Source of the DNA: OFTM10 sp964344055
GTDB taxonomy: Bacteria; Actinomycetota; Acidimicrobiia; Acidimicrobiales; Aldehydirespiratoraceae
Length of the DNA: 64,000 bases
Direction: 5' to 3'
Assembly (NCBI GenBank): GCA_964344055.1
Contig: CAYFLT010000016.1
Coordinates: 3,672-67,671, forward strand
Shown: piece after piece, positions 19,186 to 27,003 of the stretch
Numbering within the stretch: the stretch's first letter is position 1
How the letters are laid out: each line of letters starts with the position of its first letter
Made by a program: the position numbers and the translations under genes
The notes under the pieces: model-generated
The model's database searches: none
Told to the model about the DNA's origin: nothing
The model's input: the letters and a program-made list of their open reading frames with translations, nothing else

Positions 19186-19959
19186 ATGGATGACGTACTC
19201 CACGTGGAGGTCGACGACCCGATCGCCACCGTCGTGCTGAACCGGCCCGAGGTGCGCAATGCCTTGAACGCTCTGTTGATCGGCGGGCTCCGCGAGACGA
19301 TGGCATCGCTCGAGGCTCGCGACGACGTTCGCGTGATCATCCTGACCGGCGCCGACCCGGCCTTCTGCGCGGGGCTCGATCTCAAGGATGTCGCGGGTGG
19401 CGGGCTCGTCAACGTGGGCGGTGCCGGCAGCGGTGGTCATCCGATTCCCGCGGACATGGCGACCCCGGTCATCGGGGCGATCAACGGGGCGACGGTGACG
19501 GGAGGGCTCGAGCTGGCGCTCGGTTGCGACTTTCTGATCGCCTCCGAGCGAGCGCGGTTCGCCGACACTCATGCTCGGGTCGGCGTGCTGCCCGGCTGGG
19601 GGCTGTCGGTGGAGCTGCCCCGCTCGGTCGGGGTCCGGCGGGCCCGCCAGATGAGCCTCACCGGCAACTATGTCGACGCCGAGCAGGCGTTGGCCTGGGG
19701 CCTGGTCAACGAAGTGGTGCCCCACGACGAGCTCGTGTCGCGGGCGCAACAGTTGGGCCGTGACGTGGCCGAACTCGCCCCGCCGGCTGCCGCGGCGATG
19801 AAGCGCCTGTACTGGGCAGCCACCTCGGTGGCCCCCAGCGACGGATTGACGGTCGAACGTGAAGTCGGCCAGGCCTGGTTGGCGGGCGGCGGGTTCGACC
19901 GTGAGGCATTCGCCGCCAACCGTGATGCCATCCAGGCGAGAGGAAGCCGGCAAGTCTGA
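19186..19959 (+). CDS. Enoyl-CoA hydratase/isomerase-family protein (crotonase)
   Basis: 257 residues. The oxyanion-hole segments are GADPAFCAGLDLKD and GAINGATVTGGLELALGCD, followed by FADTHARVGVLPGWG, where the acidic catalytic position appears replaced by Gly/Leu, so hydratase activity is uncertain. Members hydrate or isomerise enoyl-CoA esters. Divergent from the acyl-CoA ligase (23 bp). A palindromic repeat begins 2 nt after the stop. Confidence 0.9.
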   Translation: MDDVLHVEVDDPIATVVLNRPEVRNALNALLIGGLRETMASLEARDDVRVIILTGADPAFCAGLDLKDVAGGGLVNVGGAGSGGHPIPADMATPVIGAINGATVTGGLELALGCDFLIASERARFADTHARVGVLPGWGLSVELPRSVGVRRARQMSLTGNYVDAEQALAWGLVNEVVPHDELVSRAQQLGRDVAELAPPAAAAMKRLYWAATSVAPSDGLTVEREVGQAWLAGGGFDREAFAANRDAIQARGSRQV

Positions 19960-19960
19960 A

Positions 19961-19991
19961 GGTCAAACGGGGGACAGGCACCCGTTTGACC
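19961..19991. repeat. Palindromic repeat copy B
   Basis: Arms GGTCAAACGGG (19961-19971) and CCCGTTTGACC (19981-19991) enclose GGACAGGCA. It is the reverse complement, minus one base, of the two tandem copies at 23070-23146. It follows the enoyl-CoA hydratase stop and may also serve as a terminator. Confidence 0.85.
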
Positions 19992-20054
19992 TCGTCGCCC
20001 GGCGGGCGGGCTCACCAGCTGGCCCGCCGCCCCCAGGCCGGACAGAATCGGCAG

Positions 20055-20891
20055 ATGGAAATCGTCTTGTTGGGCACGGGGTCGCCCTTGCCCGACCCCA
20101 ACCGGGCCGGGCCGGCCACCCTGTTGAAGATTCCCGAACTCGAGCACGTGCTCATCGACGCAGGCAGGGGATGCGTGATGCGGCTCGCCGCCGCCGGTTC
20201 CGTGCCGTCGCTGCTCGCCGGTGTCCTGATCACCCATCTCCACAGCGACCACCTCACCGACCTCAACGACGTCATCACCACCCACTGGATCATGGCGCCG
20301 GAAGGCACGCCGCTGCGGATCTGGGGTCCGGTCGGGACTGCCGAGATCGTGGAGCACACCCTCGCCGCTCTACGCCTCGATGTGGCCTACCGACTCGCCC
20401 ACCACGACGACCTCACGTGGGAGCCCAACGTCGAGGTCACCGAGGTCGCAGCCGGCGACCGGTTCACGGTCGGCACGTCCACGGTCACCGTTCACGAAAC
20501 GAACCACGCACCCGTGGAGCCCACGATCGGCTACCGGCTCGAACACGGTCACTACGTGGTCGCGCTCGCTGGTGACACGATTCCCTGTGCCGGCCTCGAT
20601 GAGCTGTGCGCCGACGCCGATGCCTACGTGCAGACCGTCATCCGTGACGACCTGGTGAAGACGGTCCCGAACCAACGGATGCAGGACATCCTCGACTACC
20701 ACTCCACCGTCGAGCAGGCCGCCCAGACCGCAGCCCGCAACAGCGTCGGCCGACTGGTGATGACCCACATGGTGCCGCCACCCCAGCCCGAGCAGTACGA
20801 CGAGTGGAGCGCCATCGCGGAGGAGCACTTCGACGGCGTGATCGTCATCGGTGACGATCTCACCACCGTCGACCTAGTCGAGCGCGACTAG
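20055..20891 (+). CDS. MBL-fold metallohydrolase, RNase Z-like
   Basis: 278 residues from ATG 20055. Metal motif THLHSDHLTDL is present, with later ligands in THETNHAPVEP-like strand VTVHETNHAP, ALAGDTIPC (Asp) and a C-terminal LVMTHMVPP (His). The N-terminus MEIVLLGTGSPLPDPNRAGP is typical of RNase Z/arylsulfatase-like members. The long exosite arm of true tRNA 3'-processing RNase Z is not evident, so phosphodiesterase- or hydrolase-type function is equally possible. Confidence 0.83.
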   Translation: MEIVLLGTGSPLPDPNRAGPATLLKIPELEHVLIDAGRGCVMRLAAAGSVPSLLAGVLITHLHSDHLTDLNDVITTHWIMAPEGTPLRIWGPVGTAEIVEHTLAALRLDVAYRLAHHDDLTWEPNVEVTEVAAGDRFTVGTSTVTVHETNHAPVEPTIGYRLEHGHYVVALAGDTIPCAGLDELCADADAYVQTVIRDDLVKTVPNQRMQDILDYHSTVEQAAQTAARNSVGRLVMTHMVPPPQPEQYDEWSAIAEEHFDGVIVIGDDLTTVDLVERD

Positions 20892-20903
20892 CGTCGATCA
20901 CCC

Positions 20904-21011
20904 ATGAGCAACGCCAGCCCCGAGCCCATCGAGCCTGCCGAGCCTGCCGAGCCTGCCGAGCCCCAGACGACGTTTCGCATCGCCGAGACAGCGACCGGCA
21001 CCTGGACCTGA
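20904..21011 (+). other. Probable N-terminal piece of the flavin reductase, separated by a frameshift
   Basis: ATG 20904 opens a 35-codon frame with four PAE-type repeats (direct 9-bp repeats GAGCCTGCC) followed by QTTFRIAET, the usual family start, and then stops at TGA 21009-21011. The next frame reads SDRHLDLM directly into the downstream CDS, which also looks like family sequence. Loss of one base near 20985-20993 would explain both; a translation-coupled TGATG arrangement is the alternative. Confidence 0.55.
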
Positions 21012-21577
21012 TGGCCAAGGTCATGCTCGCCACGGGCCTGATCGTGCCTCGTCCGATCGGCTGGATCGGCACGGTGTCGGCAGCGGGTGTTCCGAACCTC
21101 GCCCCCTATTCCTTCTTCAACCTCATCGGGAGCGATCCCATCCATGCCGCCTACTCGCCCGGAGGTGGTGCGCGAAAGGACAGCCTGGACAACGTCCGGG
21201 ACATCCCCGAGTTCACGATCAACGTGGTGACCGACGAGACCGTCGAAGCGATGAACGACACCGCGGCCACACTCGACGCCGAGGCCGACGAGTTCGAACA
21301 CGCCGGTCTCACCAAGCTCGCTTCCACCGAGATCCGGCCACCGCGGGTTGCCGAAGCGACGGCGACGATGGAGTGTCGGGTGACCGACATCGTGCACGTC
21401 GGACGGGAGGGCGGCGGCAACCATCTGGTGATCGGGGAGATTCTCGTGATCCACGCGTCCGATCGTGTCCTCGACGGAACCAGGGTGATCCAGGAGGAGC
21501 TGCGGGCAGTCGGTCGGCACGCCGGGAGCTGGTACAGCCACGCCACTGATCTGTTCGCCATCGACCGCCCCGACTGA
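21011..21577 (+). CDS. Flavin reductase-like (FMN-binding split-barrel) protein
   Basis: 188 residues from ATG 21011. The split-barrel signature is LATGLIVPRPIGWIGTVSA, GVPNLAPYSFFNLIGSDP, then DIPEFTINVV and the C-terminal RHAGSWYSHATDLFAIDRP. Family members bind FMN and reduce flavin with NAD(P)H for partner oxygenases, or act on other substrates. The true N-terminus probably begins at 20904 in another frame (see the adjacent entry), so the annotated start may be an artefact of a one-base deletion. The downstream thiolase-like gene follows after 1 bp. Confidence 0.82.
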   Translation: MAKVMLATGLIVPRPIGWIGTVSAAGVPNLAPYSFFNLIGSDPIHAAYSPGGGARKDSLDNVRDIPEFTINVVTDETVEAMNDTAATLDAEADEFEHAGLTKLASTEIRPPRVAEATATMECRVTDIVHVGREGGGNHLVIGEILVIHASDRVLDGTRVIQEELRAVGRHAGSWYSHATDLFAIDRPD

Positions 21578-21578
21578 C

Positions 21579-23027
21579 GTGCCGGCTCACCTGCCGGTCC
21601 TGGTCGGCGCGGCTGCGGTCGACCAGCGGCCGGAGCGGCCAGGCGAGGGCGTCAGCTGCGTGGACCTCATGGCGAGAGCCGCCGCGGAGGCCATCGACGA
21701 CGCAGGTGGTCGAGATCTCGCGGCGACGATCGACGAGGTGCTCGTCACCCGCGGCCTGTCCCGATATGTCGATGCCGCGGGTCGTGTCGCCGCAGCCGTC
21801 GGGGCTCCCGCGGCCCGGACGAAGTCGTACGAGGTCGGCATTCCGCAGCAGACACTGATCAACCGGGCCGTCGCAGCGATTCGAACGGGCTCGGCGCGAT
21901 CGGTACTCGTCGTGGGCGGCGAGACCAAGCGGCGTGACGATCTCGCTCGTCGAGCCGGCGTCGAGCTGGACGGCCCGCCCGAGTTCGCGGGCAGAGAGGA
22001 TGAACTCGTCGTCGCAGAAGGTGAGATCGTCGCTCGGCCCGAGGTCGAGCTCGGCGTGGTGGCCCCGGTCCATCAATACGCCATGATCGACAGCTCCCGG
22101 CGGCCGGTTCATGGCTGGACCATCGACGAGCATCGGGCCGACATCGCCTCGCTGTGGGCGTCGTTCAACGAGGTGGCCCGCGGCAATCCGAAGGCGGCGT
22201 TCGGCGAGCCCATGTCGATGGCGGAGATCCGCGATCCGTCCGAGTCCAACAGGGAGATCGCATTCCCCTACAACAAGTGGCACAACAGCCAGTGGTCCGT
22301 CGATCAGGCGGCTGCGCTGCTGTTCATCTCGGCTGACTCGGCCGCGGCCTGCGGCGTCGACCCTCAGCGGTTCGTGTTCCCTCAGGTCGCGCTCGAGTCC
22401 TCGCAGTCGGTGTCACTCTCCCGTCGAGCGGAGATGCATCGGTGGCCCGCCATGGGAGTGCTCGGGGAGGCCGCCGCGGCGCACCTCGATCGACCCATCC
22501 ACTCGTTCGAGCATGTCGAGCTCTACTCGTGCTTCCCCGCGGCGGTGCGGGTCCAACAGGCCGAGCTGGGTCTCGACCCGAGCGCGCCTGCCACCCTCAC
22601 TGGTGGGATGTCCTTTGCCGGTGGTCCCTTCAACAACTTCGTCTTCCAGGCGACGGTGGCCATGGTCGACCGGTTGCGAGAGAGCGCTGACGACGTCGGC
22701 TTGGTCACCGTCGTGAGCGGGCTACTGACCAAGCCAGGCCTGACCGTCTGGAGCCGTGAGGAGCACCCGGCAGGACCGCTGGTCGGCGACCTCGTCGACC
22801 GTGCCAGGGAGGTGACCGAGACGGAGCCGCTCGATGAGGATCCCGACGATGCCGGTTCGGTCGCCACGTACACCGTTGTCGGCGATCGGGTGGTGGCCAT
22901 CATCGATCTCGACTCAGGAGCCCGGGCGGTGGCCGCGCGGGAGGATCCGCGCGCGGCTGCGGCCGCGCGGGCTGAAGACCTGATCGGCACACCGGTCGCG
23001 GTCCGGGGTCGGACCTTCGAGATCTGA
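21579..23027 (+). CDS. Thiolase-like protein (TLP1-type), lacking the nucleophilic cysteine
   Basis: 482 residues of the thiolase superfamily with the extra C-terminal domain seen in actinobacterial thiolase-like protein type 1 (last about 80 residues, VATYTVVGDRVVAIIDL). Family segments: GIPQQTLINRAVAAIRTG, where a thiolase would carry its Cys, NKWHNSQWSVDQAAALLF, and FEHVELYSCFPAAVRVQQ. No Cys occurs at the N-terminal nucleophile position, so ordinary thiolysis is unlikely; CoA binding has been shown for mycobacterial TLP1. GTG 21579 follows the flavin reductase stop directly. Confidence 0.85.
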   Translation: MPAHLPVLVGAAAVDQRPERPGEGVSCVDLMARAAAEAIDDAGGRDLAATIDEVLVTRGLSRYVDAAGRVAAAVGAPAARTKSYEVGIPQQTLINRAVAAIRTGSARSVLVVGGETKRRDDLARRAGVELDGPPEFAGREDELVVAEGEIVARPEVELGVVAPVHQYAMIDSSRRPVHGWTIDEHRADIASLWASFNEVARGNPKAAFGEPMSMAEIRDPSESNREIAFPYNKWHNSQWSVDQAAALLFISADSAAACGVDPQRFVFPQVALESSQSVSLSRRAEMHRWPAMGVLGEAAAAHLDRPIHSFEHVELYSCFPAAVRVQQAELGLDPSAPATLTGGMSFAGGPFNNFVFQATVAMVDRLRESADDVGLVTVVSGLLTKPGLTVWSREEHPAGPLVGDLVDRAREVTETEPLDEDPDDAGSVATYTVVGDRVVAIIDLDSGARAVAAREDPRAAAAARAEDLIGTPVAVRGRTFEI

Positions 23028-23058
23028 CCTTCAGACGCTGACGAAGCGGATCCGCCTG

Positions 23059-23152
23059 GTCGCGTCGAAGGTCAAACGGGTGCCTGTCCCCCCGTTTGAC
23101 CTAGTCGCGTCGAAGGTCAAACGGGTGCCTGTCCCCCCGTTTGACCTAGTCG
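23059..23152. repeat. Tandem pair of palindromic repeats (copies C and D), period 45 bp
   Basis: The sequence 23059-23107 is repeated exactly at 23104-23152. Each copy holds GGTCAAACGGG ... CCCGTTTGACC (23070-23080/23091-23101 and 23115-23125/23136-23146) around TGCCTGTCCC. The pair lies between the convergent thiolase-like and MBL genes; copy D overlaps the MBL stop codon (23146-23148). These are the reverse orientation of copy B at 19961. Confidence 0.88.
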
Positions 23153-23720
23153 ATGCCGAGTTCGTTGATGCGGTCGAGGACCCGTTCGCGTTCGTCGTCG
23201 ATGACGGTGGAGTCGCCGTGTCCGGTGTGGACGATGGTGTCGCCTGGGAGGGTGAGCAGATGGTCACGGATCGAGCGCAGGATGGTGGGCTCGTCGCTGT
23301 AGCTGCGCCCGGTTGCGCCCGGCCCTCCGCAGAAGAGGGTGTCGCCGCTCACCACCCGACCGGNNNNNNNNNNTGGCCGCCGGCGGACAGCGTCGTACCC
23401 GGCACCACCTCACCGTCGGGAGAAGACGACGGATAGACGGCGTCCCACAGCATCCGGTCGTCGGGGTGGAGCAGGATCGGTGCGTCGACCGCGTCCCGAA
23501 GTGCCTCGGCCGCGTTGATGTGGTCGTTGTGTCCGTGGGTCAACACGATGGCGGTGACCCGACGCCCGTTCACGGCATCCACGATCGGCTGGTGATCGTG
23601 GGCCGCGTCGAACACCATGACCTCACGGTCGTCACCGACCAGCCAGATGTTGTTGGTGACGTCCCACTCGCCACCGTCGAGCGCGAAGACCCCGTCGGTC
23701 GTGACCAGTTCGATCGCCAT
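23146..23720 (-). CDS. MBL-fold hydrolase paired with mycothiol-dependent formaldehyde dehydrogenase
   Basis: The gene is split by a 10-N gap at 23364 into two frames. Upstream part: MAIELVTTDGVFALDGGEW ... LTHGHNDHINAAEALRD (first metal motif). Downstream part: VVSGDTLFCGGPGATGRSYS and VHTGHGDSTVIDDE (Asp and His ligands). The segment between, which in this family carries a third ligand motif HTPGH, is absent, so about 60 bp or more are missing, not 10. Mycobacteria place a homologous MBL gene beside the mscR homologue; a role in cleaving the S-formyl-mycothiol product is likely but inferred. Confidence 0.82.
23364..23373. other. Assembly gap (10 N) with real missing sequence, MBL gene
   Basis: The frames on the two sides differ and no zero-length join restores family sequence. 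The true gap must be 2 modulo 3 and is expected to be about 60 bp, covering the HTPGH metal-ligand segment. Confidence 0.75.
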
Positions 23721-23734
23721 GTGTCAGACCCGGC

Positions 23735-24823
23735 TCAGTCCAGGACCACGACCGACCGGAGCACCTCGCCCCGCTCCATCTTGTGGAACGCCTCCTCCAC
23801 GCCGTCGAGCGGGATCGTTTCCGAGACGAAGCCGTCGAGGTCGAGGCGGCCCTGCTGGTAGAGGTCGATCAGCATCGGGAAGTCGCGCGATGGCAGGCAA
23901 TCGCCGTACCAGCTGGACTTCAGGGCACCGCCCCGGCCGAACACCTCCTGGAACGGAAGCGTGACCTCCATCTCGGGGGTCGGCACACCGACGAGCACGA
24001 CGGTGCCGGCAAGATCGCGGGCCTCGAAGCACTGCTTGTACACGTGGGGCAGGCCGATGGCCTCGATGCACACGTCGGCGCCGAAGCCGTTGGTGTACTC
24101 CTGGATCTTCTCGACCGCGTCCTCGTTCGAGGAATTGACCGTGTGGGTGGCGCCGAATCCCTTGGCCCACTCGAGCTTCTGGTCGTCGATGTCGACCGCG
24201 ACGATGACCGAAGCGCCGGCCAGCCTGGCGCCCGCGATCGCCGCATCCCCCACTCCGCCGCAGCCGAAGACGGCAACCGTGTCGCCCCGGCTCACGCCGC
24301 CGGTGTTGATGGCGGCGCCGATGCCGGCCATGACGCCACAGCCGAGGAGGCCGGCGGCGGCAGGCGACGCGCTGGGGTCGACCTTGGTGCACTGGCCGGC
24401 GGCCACGAGGGTCTTCTCGGCGAAGGCGCCGATGCCGAGGGCGGGCGACAGCTCGGTGCCGTCCTCGAGGGTCATCTTCTGCTCGGCGTTGAAGGTGGAG
24501 AAACAGATCTGGGGCTTGCCCTTGAGGCAGCTGCGGCACTGGCCGCAGACGGCCCGCCAGTTGAGGATGACGAAGTCGCCCGGAGCCACCTCGGTGACGC
24601 CCTCGCCGACCGATTCCACGATGCCGCTGGCCTCATGGCCGAGCAGGAACGGGAACTCGTCGTTGATGCCACCCTCCCGGTAGTGCAGGTCGGTGTGGCA
24701 CACGCCGCACGCCTTGATCTCCACCACGGCCTCGCCGGGGCCGGGATCCGGGATCACGATGTTCTCGATCGTGACCTCGGCGTCCTGCGCCATGGCGACC
24801 ACGCCCTTCACCGTCTGCGGCAT
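23735..24823 (-). CDS. mscR: S-(Hydroxymethyl)mycothiol dehydrogenase (formaldehyde and S-nitrosomycothiol reductase)
   Basis: 362 residues, medium-chain zinc dehydrogenase closely following the mycobacterial MscR/AdhE2 sequence: MPQTVKGV, ACGVCHTDLHYREGGIND, LLGHEASG, NWRAVCGQCRSC (structural zinc), FNAEQKMTLEDGTEL, GLLGCGVMAGIGAAINTGGV and GALKSSWYGDCLPSRDFP. It oxidises the mycothiol-formaldehyde adduct with NAD and can reduce S-nitrosomycothiol. ATG 24823 has AAAGGA 8 nt upstream. The MBL hydrolase gene starts 14 bp downstream in the same direction, forming a detoxification operon. Confidence 0.95.
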   Translation of the reverse strand: MPQTVKGVVAMAQDAEVTIENIVIPDPGPGEAVVEIKACGVCHTDLHYREGGINDEFPFLLGHEASGIVESVGEGVTEVAPGDFVILNWRAVCGQCRSCLKGKPQICFSTFNAEQKMTLEDGTELSPALGIGAFAEKTLVAAGQCTKVDPSASPAAAGLLGCGVMAGIGAAINTGGVSRGDTVAVFGCGGVGDAAIAGARLAGASVIVAVDIDDQKLEWAKGFGATHTVNSSNEDAVEKIQEYTNGFGADVCIEAIGLPHVYKQCFEARDLAGTVVLVGVPTPEMEVTLPFQEVFGRGGALKSSWYGDCLPSRDFPMLIDLYQQGRLDLDGFVSETIPLDGVEEAFHKMERGEVLRSVVVLD

Positions 24824-24903
24824 CTGTGTTTCCTTTTCGTGAGCTGGCTCGCTCAGAGCCCGGATCGAACGGCCCGAACCCTAGACGCGCCGACCACCCT
24901 GCG

Positions 24904-25587
24904 TCAGCGTTCGATGAGCTGACGAGCGACGGTCCAGTCCCCAGGCACAAGACCGAGTAGATCGGGGCGATCGGCGGCTTCGAGGTCGGCCCAGGTGAGC
25001 CGATCGACGTCGGCGACGATTTCGTCGTAGCGATCGAGCAGCGTCCGGTTGGTGGGGTCCAGCCCCGTGATGATCGCCAGCCCGGTCGGCTCGACATCGA
25101 TCGTGTGGACCGCCAGGTCCGGTCGGTATCGACGGAGAGCAACGACGGACTTCCACACGTCACCGGACCACACCGCCGTCGTGCGCTCGCGGGCCGCGGT
25201 GATCTCGTCGATCGGGTTGCAGTCGTGGACCAGGATCACACCATCGGGTGCACTCACCTGCTCGGAGTTGGCCACGTCGAGGAGCGCCTGTTCCCAGAGG
25301 TGGAGCCCGTCGACGAAGACGAGATCGACGAGCCGGCCGCCGAGCGACACCGGGTCGGCAAAGAAGGTGTCGCTGGTCTCGGCCACGATGGTGCAGTCGA
25401 CCGGAGGTTCGGCGACGTTCGGATCCGGGTCGACACCGACGATCCGGGTGCCGGGCTGGACGAACGCGAGCGAGTGCCCCTCGTGGACCCCGATCTCCAG
25501 GTAGAGCGACGGCAGCAGCAGCTCGTGGACCCGACGGAGACGGCCGTAGTACGTGGAGATCGGCTCGCCGCCGGCGATACCGGTCAC
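24904..25587 (-). CDS. Class I SAM-dependent methyltransferase, Methyltransf_24 type
   Basis: 227 residues. SAM-binding strand 1 is LYLEIGVHEGHSLAFV, followed by GTRIVGVDPDP (acidic ribose contact), LVDLVFVDGLHLWEQAL and GVILVHDCNP, all marks of the Methyltransf_24 family often tied to surface-glycan or natural-product tailoring. It overlaps the TylF-like gene by 4 bp at its start, so the two are translated together. The substrate is unknown. Confidence 0.82.
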   Translation of the reverse strand: MTGIAGGEPISTYYGRLRRVHELLLPSLYLEIGVHEGHSLAFVQPGTRIVGVDPDPNVAEPPVDCTIVAETSDTFFADPVSLGGRLVDLVFVDGLHLWEQALLDVANSEQVSAPDGVILVHDCNPIDEITAARERTTAVWSGDVWKSVVALRRYRPDLAVHTIDVEPTGLAIITGLDPTNRTLLDRYDEIVADVDRLTWADLEAADRPDLLGLVPGDWTVARQLIER

Positions 25588-26405
25588 GCGGTGCGCCTCC
25601 AGTGGATCCCGGTCCAGTCGACCTTCACGATGTCGTCGGCGATGCCGTGATCGGCGCGATAGTCATCGACCGCCTTTCGACATGGCTCCCATGCGCCGTA
25701 GTCGTCGACGATCACGAACCCGCCCACGGAGACCTTCGGGTAGAGCGCGACGAGGGCGTCCATGGTCGACTCGTAGAGGTCGCCGTCGAGCCGCAGCACG
25801 GCGATCTCGTCGATCGGGGCGACCGGCAGGGTGTCTCGGAACCACCCCTCGAGGAACCAGACCTGGGAGGCGTCCAGGCCGTAGCGCTCGAAGTTCGCTC
25901 GGACCTGTTCGGCCGAGACCGCAAGTGTGGACACGCCCGAGAGGTCGTGCCCGGCATCGTCGGGATACCGCTCGGCATCGGGCGGGGGCAATCCTTCGAA
26001 GCTGTCGGCGACGAAGACCCGGCGATCACGATCACCCCAGGCTTCGAGGATTCCGCGCATCAGGATGGTGACACCACCCCGCCAGACACCGGTCTCCACG
26101 AGATCACCCGGGACGCCCTCGGCAAGGACCTGTTCCACACAGTTGCGCACGTCGGCGAGCCGCAGTCGCCCGACCATCGTCTCGGCGGAGGGCGGCCAGT
26201 CGTTGCCGTCGGCGCGGAGGTCGGGATCGCCACCCTGGCGGGTCAGGCGCCAGCCGTTCGTTCGGAGCGACTCGCGGAGCTCATCGACCGAGCCGGGCCC
26301 GGGCCAGACCTCGAGGTCCACGTCGTGGGTTTCCTCCGCGAGGAACAACTCGCGGGTGAGGCAACCCATGAGGAGGTCGACGTAACGCTCGCGGGCGGTG
26401 GGCAT
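25584..26405 (-). CDS. TylF/MycF-type O-methyltransferase (macrocin O-methyltransferase family)
   Basis: 273 residues. Family marks are ERYVDLLMGCLTRELF at the N-terminus, GDLVETGVWRGGVTILMRGI (SAM motif I), VADSFEGLPPPD, LRLDGDLYESTMDALVALYP, and GGFVIVDDYGAWEPCRKAV with the magnesium-binding acidic residues. Characterised relatives methylate sugar hydroxyls of macrolides; many genomic homologues lie in polysaccharide loci. First gene of a two-gene unit with the Methyltransf_24 gene, which it overlaps by ATGA-type coupling. No glycosyltransferase is nearby. Confidence 0.88.
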   Translation of the reverse strand: MPTARERYVDLLMGCLTRELFLAEETHDVDLEVWPGPGSVDELRESLRTNGWRLTRQGGDPDLRADGNDWPPSAETMVGRLRLADVRNCVEQVLAEGVPGDLVETGVWRGGVTILMRGILEAWGDRDRRVFVADSFEGLPPPDAERYPDDAGHDLSGVSTLAVSAEQVRANFERYGLDASQVWFLEGWFRDTLPVAPIDEIAVLRLDGDLYESTMDALVALYPKVSVGGFVIVDDYGAWEPCRKAVDDYRADHGIADDIVKVDWTGIHWRRTA

Positions 26406-26414
26406 CGGGCGAGC

Positions 26415-26942
26415 CTACGGGCGGGGGAGGACCCACACGCCGTGGGGTCCGTCGGGGAAGAAGCTCAGGACCTTCTCCTCGCGCAACGTGTAGCCCAGTC
26501 GCCGGGCCACAGCCTGTGACGCCGTGTTGGCCGGCAGGATGCAGCTGACCAACTCGCCGACATCGTGATTGGCGAAGGCCCAGTCGATGGATGCCCGGCC
26601 GGCCTCGGTGGCGTATCCGTGGCCCCAGTGGGCCGGGTCGAGAGTCCATCCGATCTCGAGACCGGGCCAATCTGGGAGTTCGGGGCGGTGCGGACCGGCC
26701 CGGCCGATGAACTCACCTGTCTCCTTGAGCTCGAGGGCCCAGTTGCCGGAGTTGCGCAGCGCCCACTGGCCCCGCCACATGGCGATGCTGCGCCAGGCGT
26801 GGGATCGATCGAACTCCGGGATGATGTGCAGGGACGCCCGCACCTCCGGTGTGGTGTGGATCTCGAGGTAACGATCGAGGTCGCGTTCGGCAAAGGGCCG
26901 CAGGATCAGCCGTTCGGTCTCGATGGTGGGGCACACGTACAT
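26415..26942 (-). CDS. GNAT-family N-acetyltransferase (RimJ/RimL-like)
   Basis: 175 residues. N-terminal IETERLILRPFAERDLDRYLEI, central acceptor strand LEIGWTLDPAHWGHGYATEAG (acetyl-CoA loop WGHGYA) and C-terminal NTASQAVARRLGYTLREEKV define the Acetyltransf_3 group. Such enzymes acetylate amino groups of proteins, aminoglycosides or small molecules; the substrate cannot be told. ATG 26942 follows GAGAGGG. Confidence 0.88.
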   Translation of the reverse strand: MYVCPTIETERLILRPFAERDLDRYLEIHTTPEVRASLHIIPEFDRSHAWRSIAMWRGQWALRNSGNWALELKETGEFIGRAGPHRPELPDWPGLEIGWTLDPAHWGHGYATEAGRASIDWAFANHDVGELVSCILPANTASQAVARRLGYTLREEKVLSFFPDGPHGVWVLPRP

Positions 26943-27003
26943 TCGCCCTCTCTACCGCATCCACGCCGAGCAGAGCCGGAATCGGGCCGACTAGACATGG
27001 CGC

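Noticed and set aside
23031..23267. 78-residue minus-strand frame with Thr/Ser-rich repeats over the palindrome pair
   Set aside because: The repetition comes from the tandem DNA repeat, not from a protein family.
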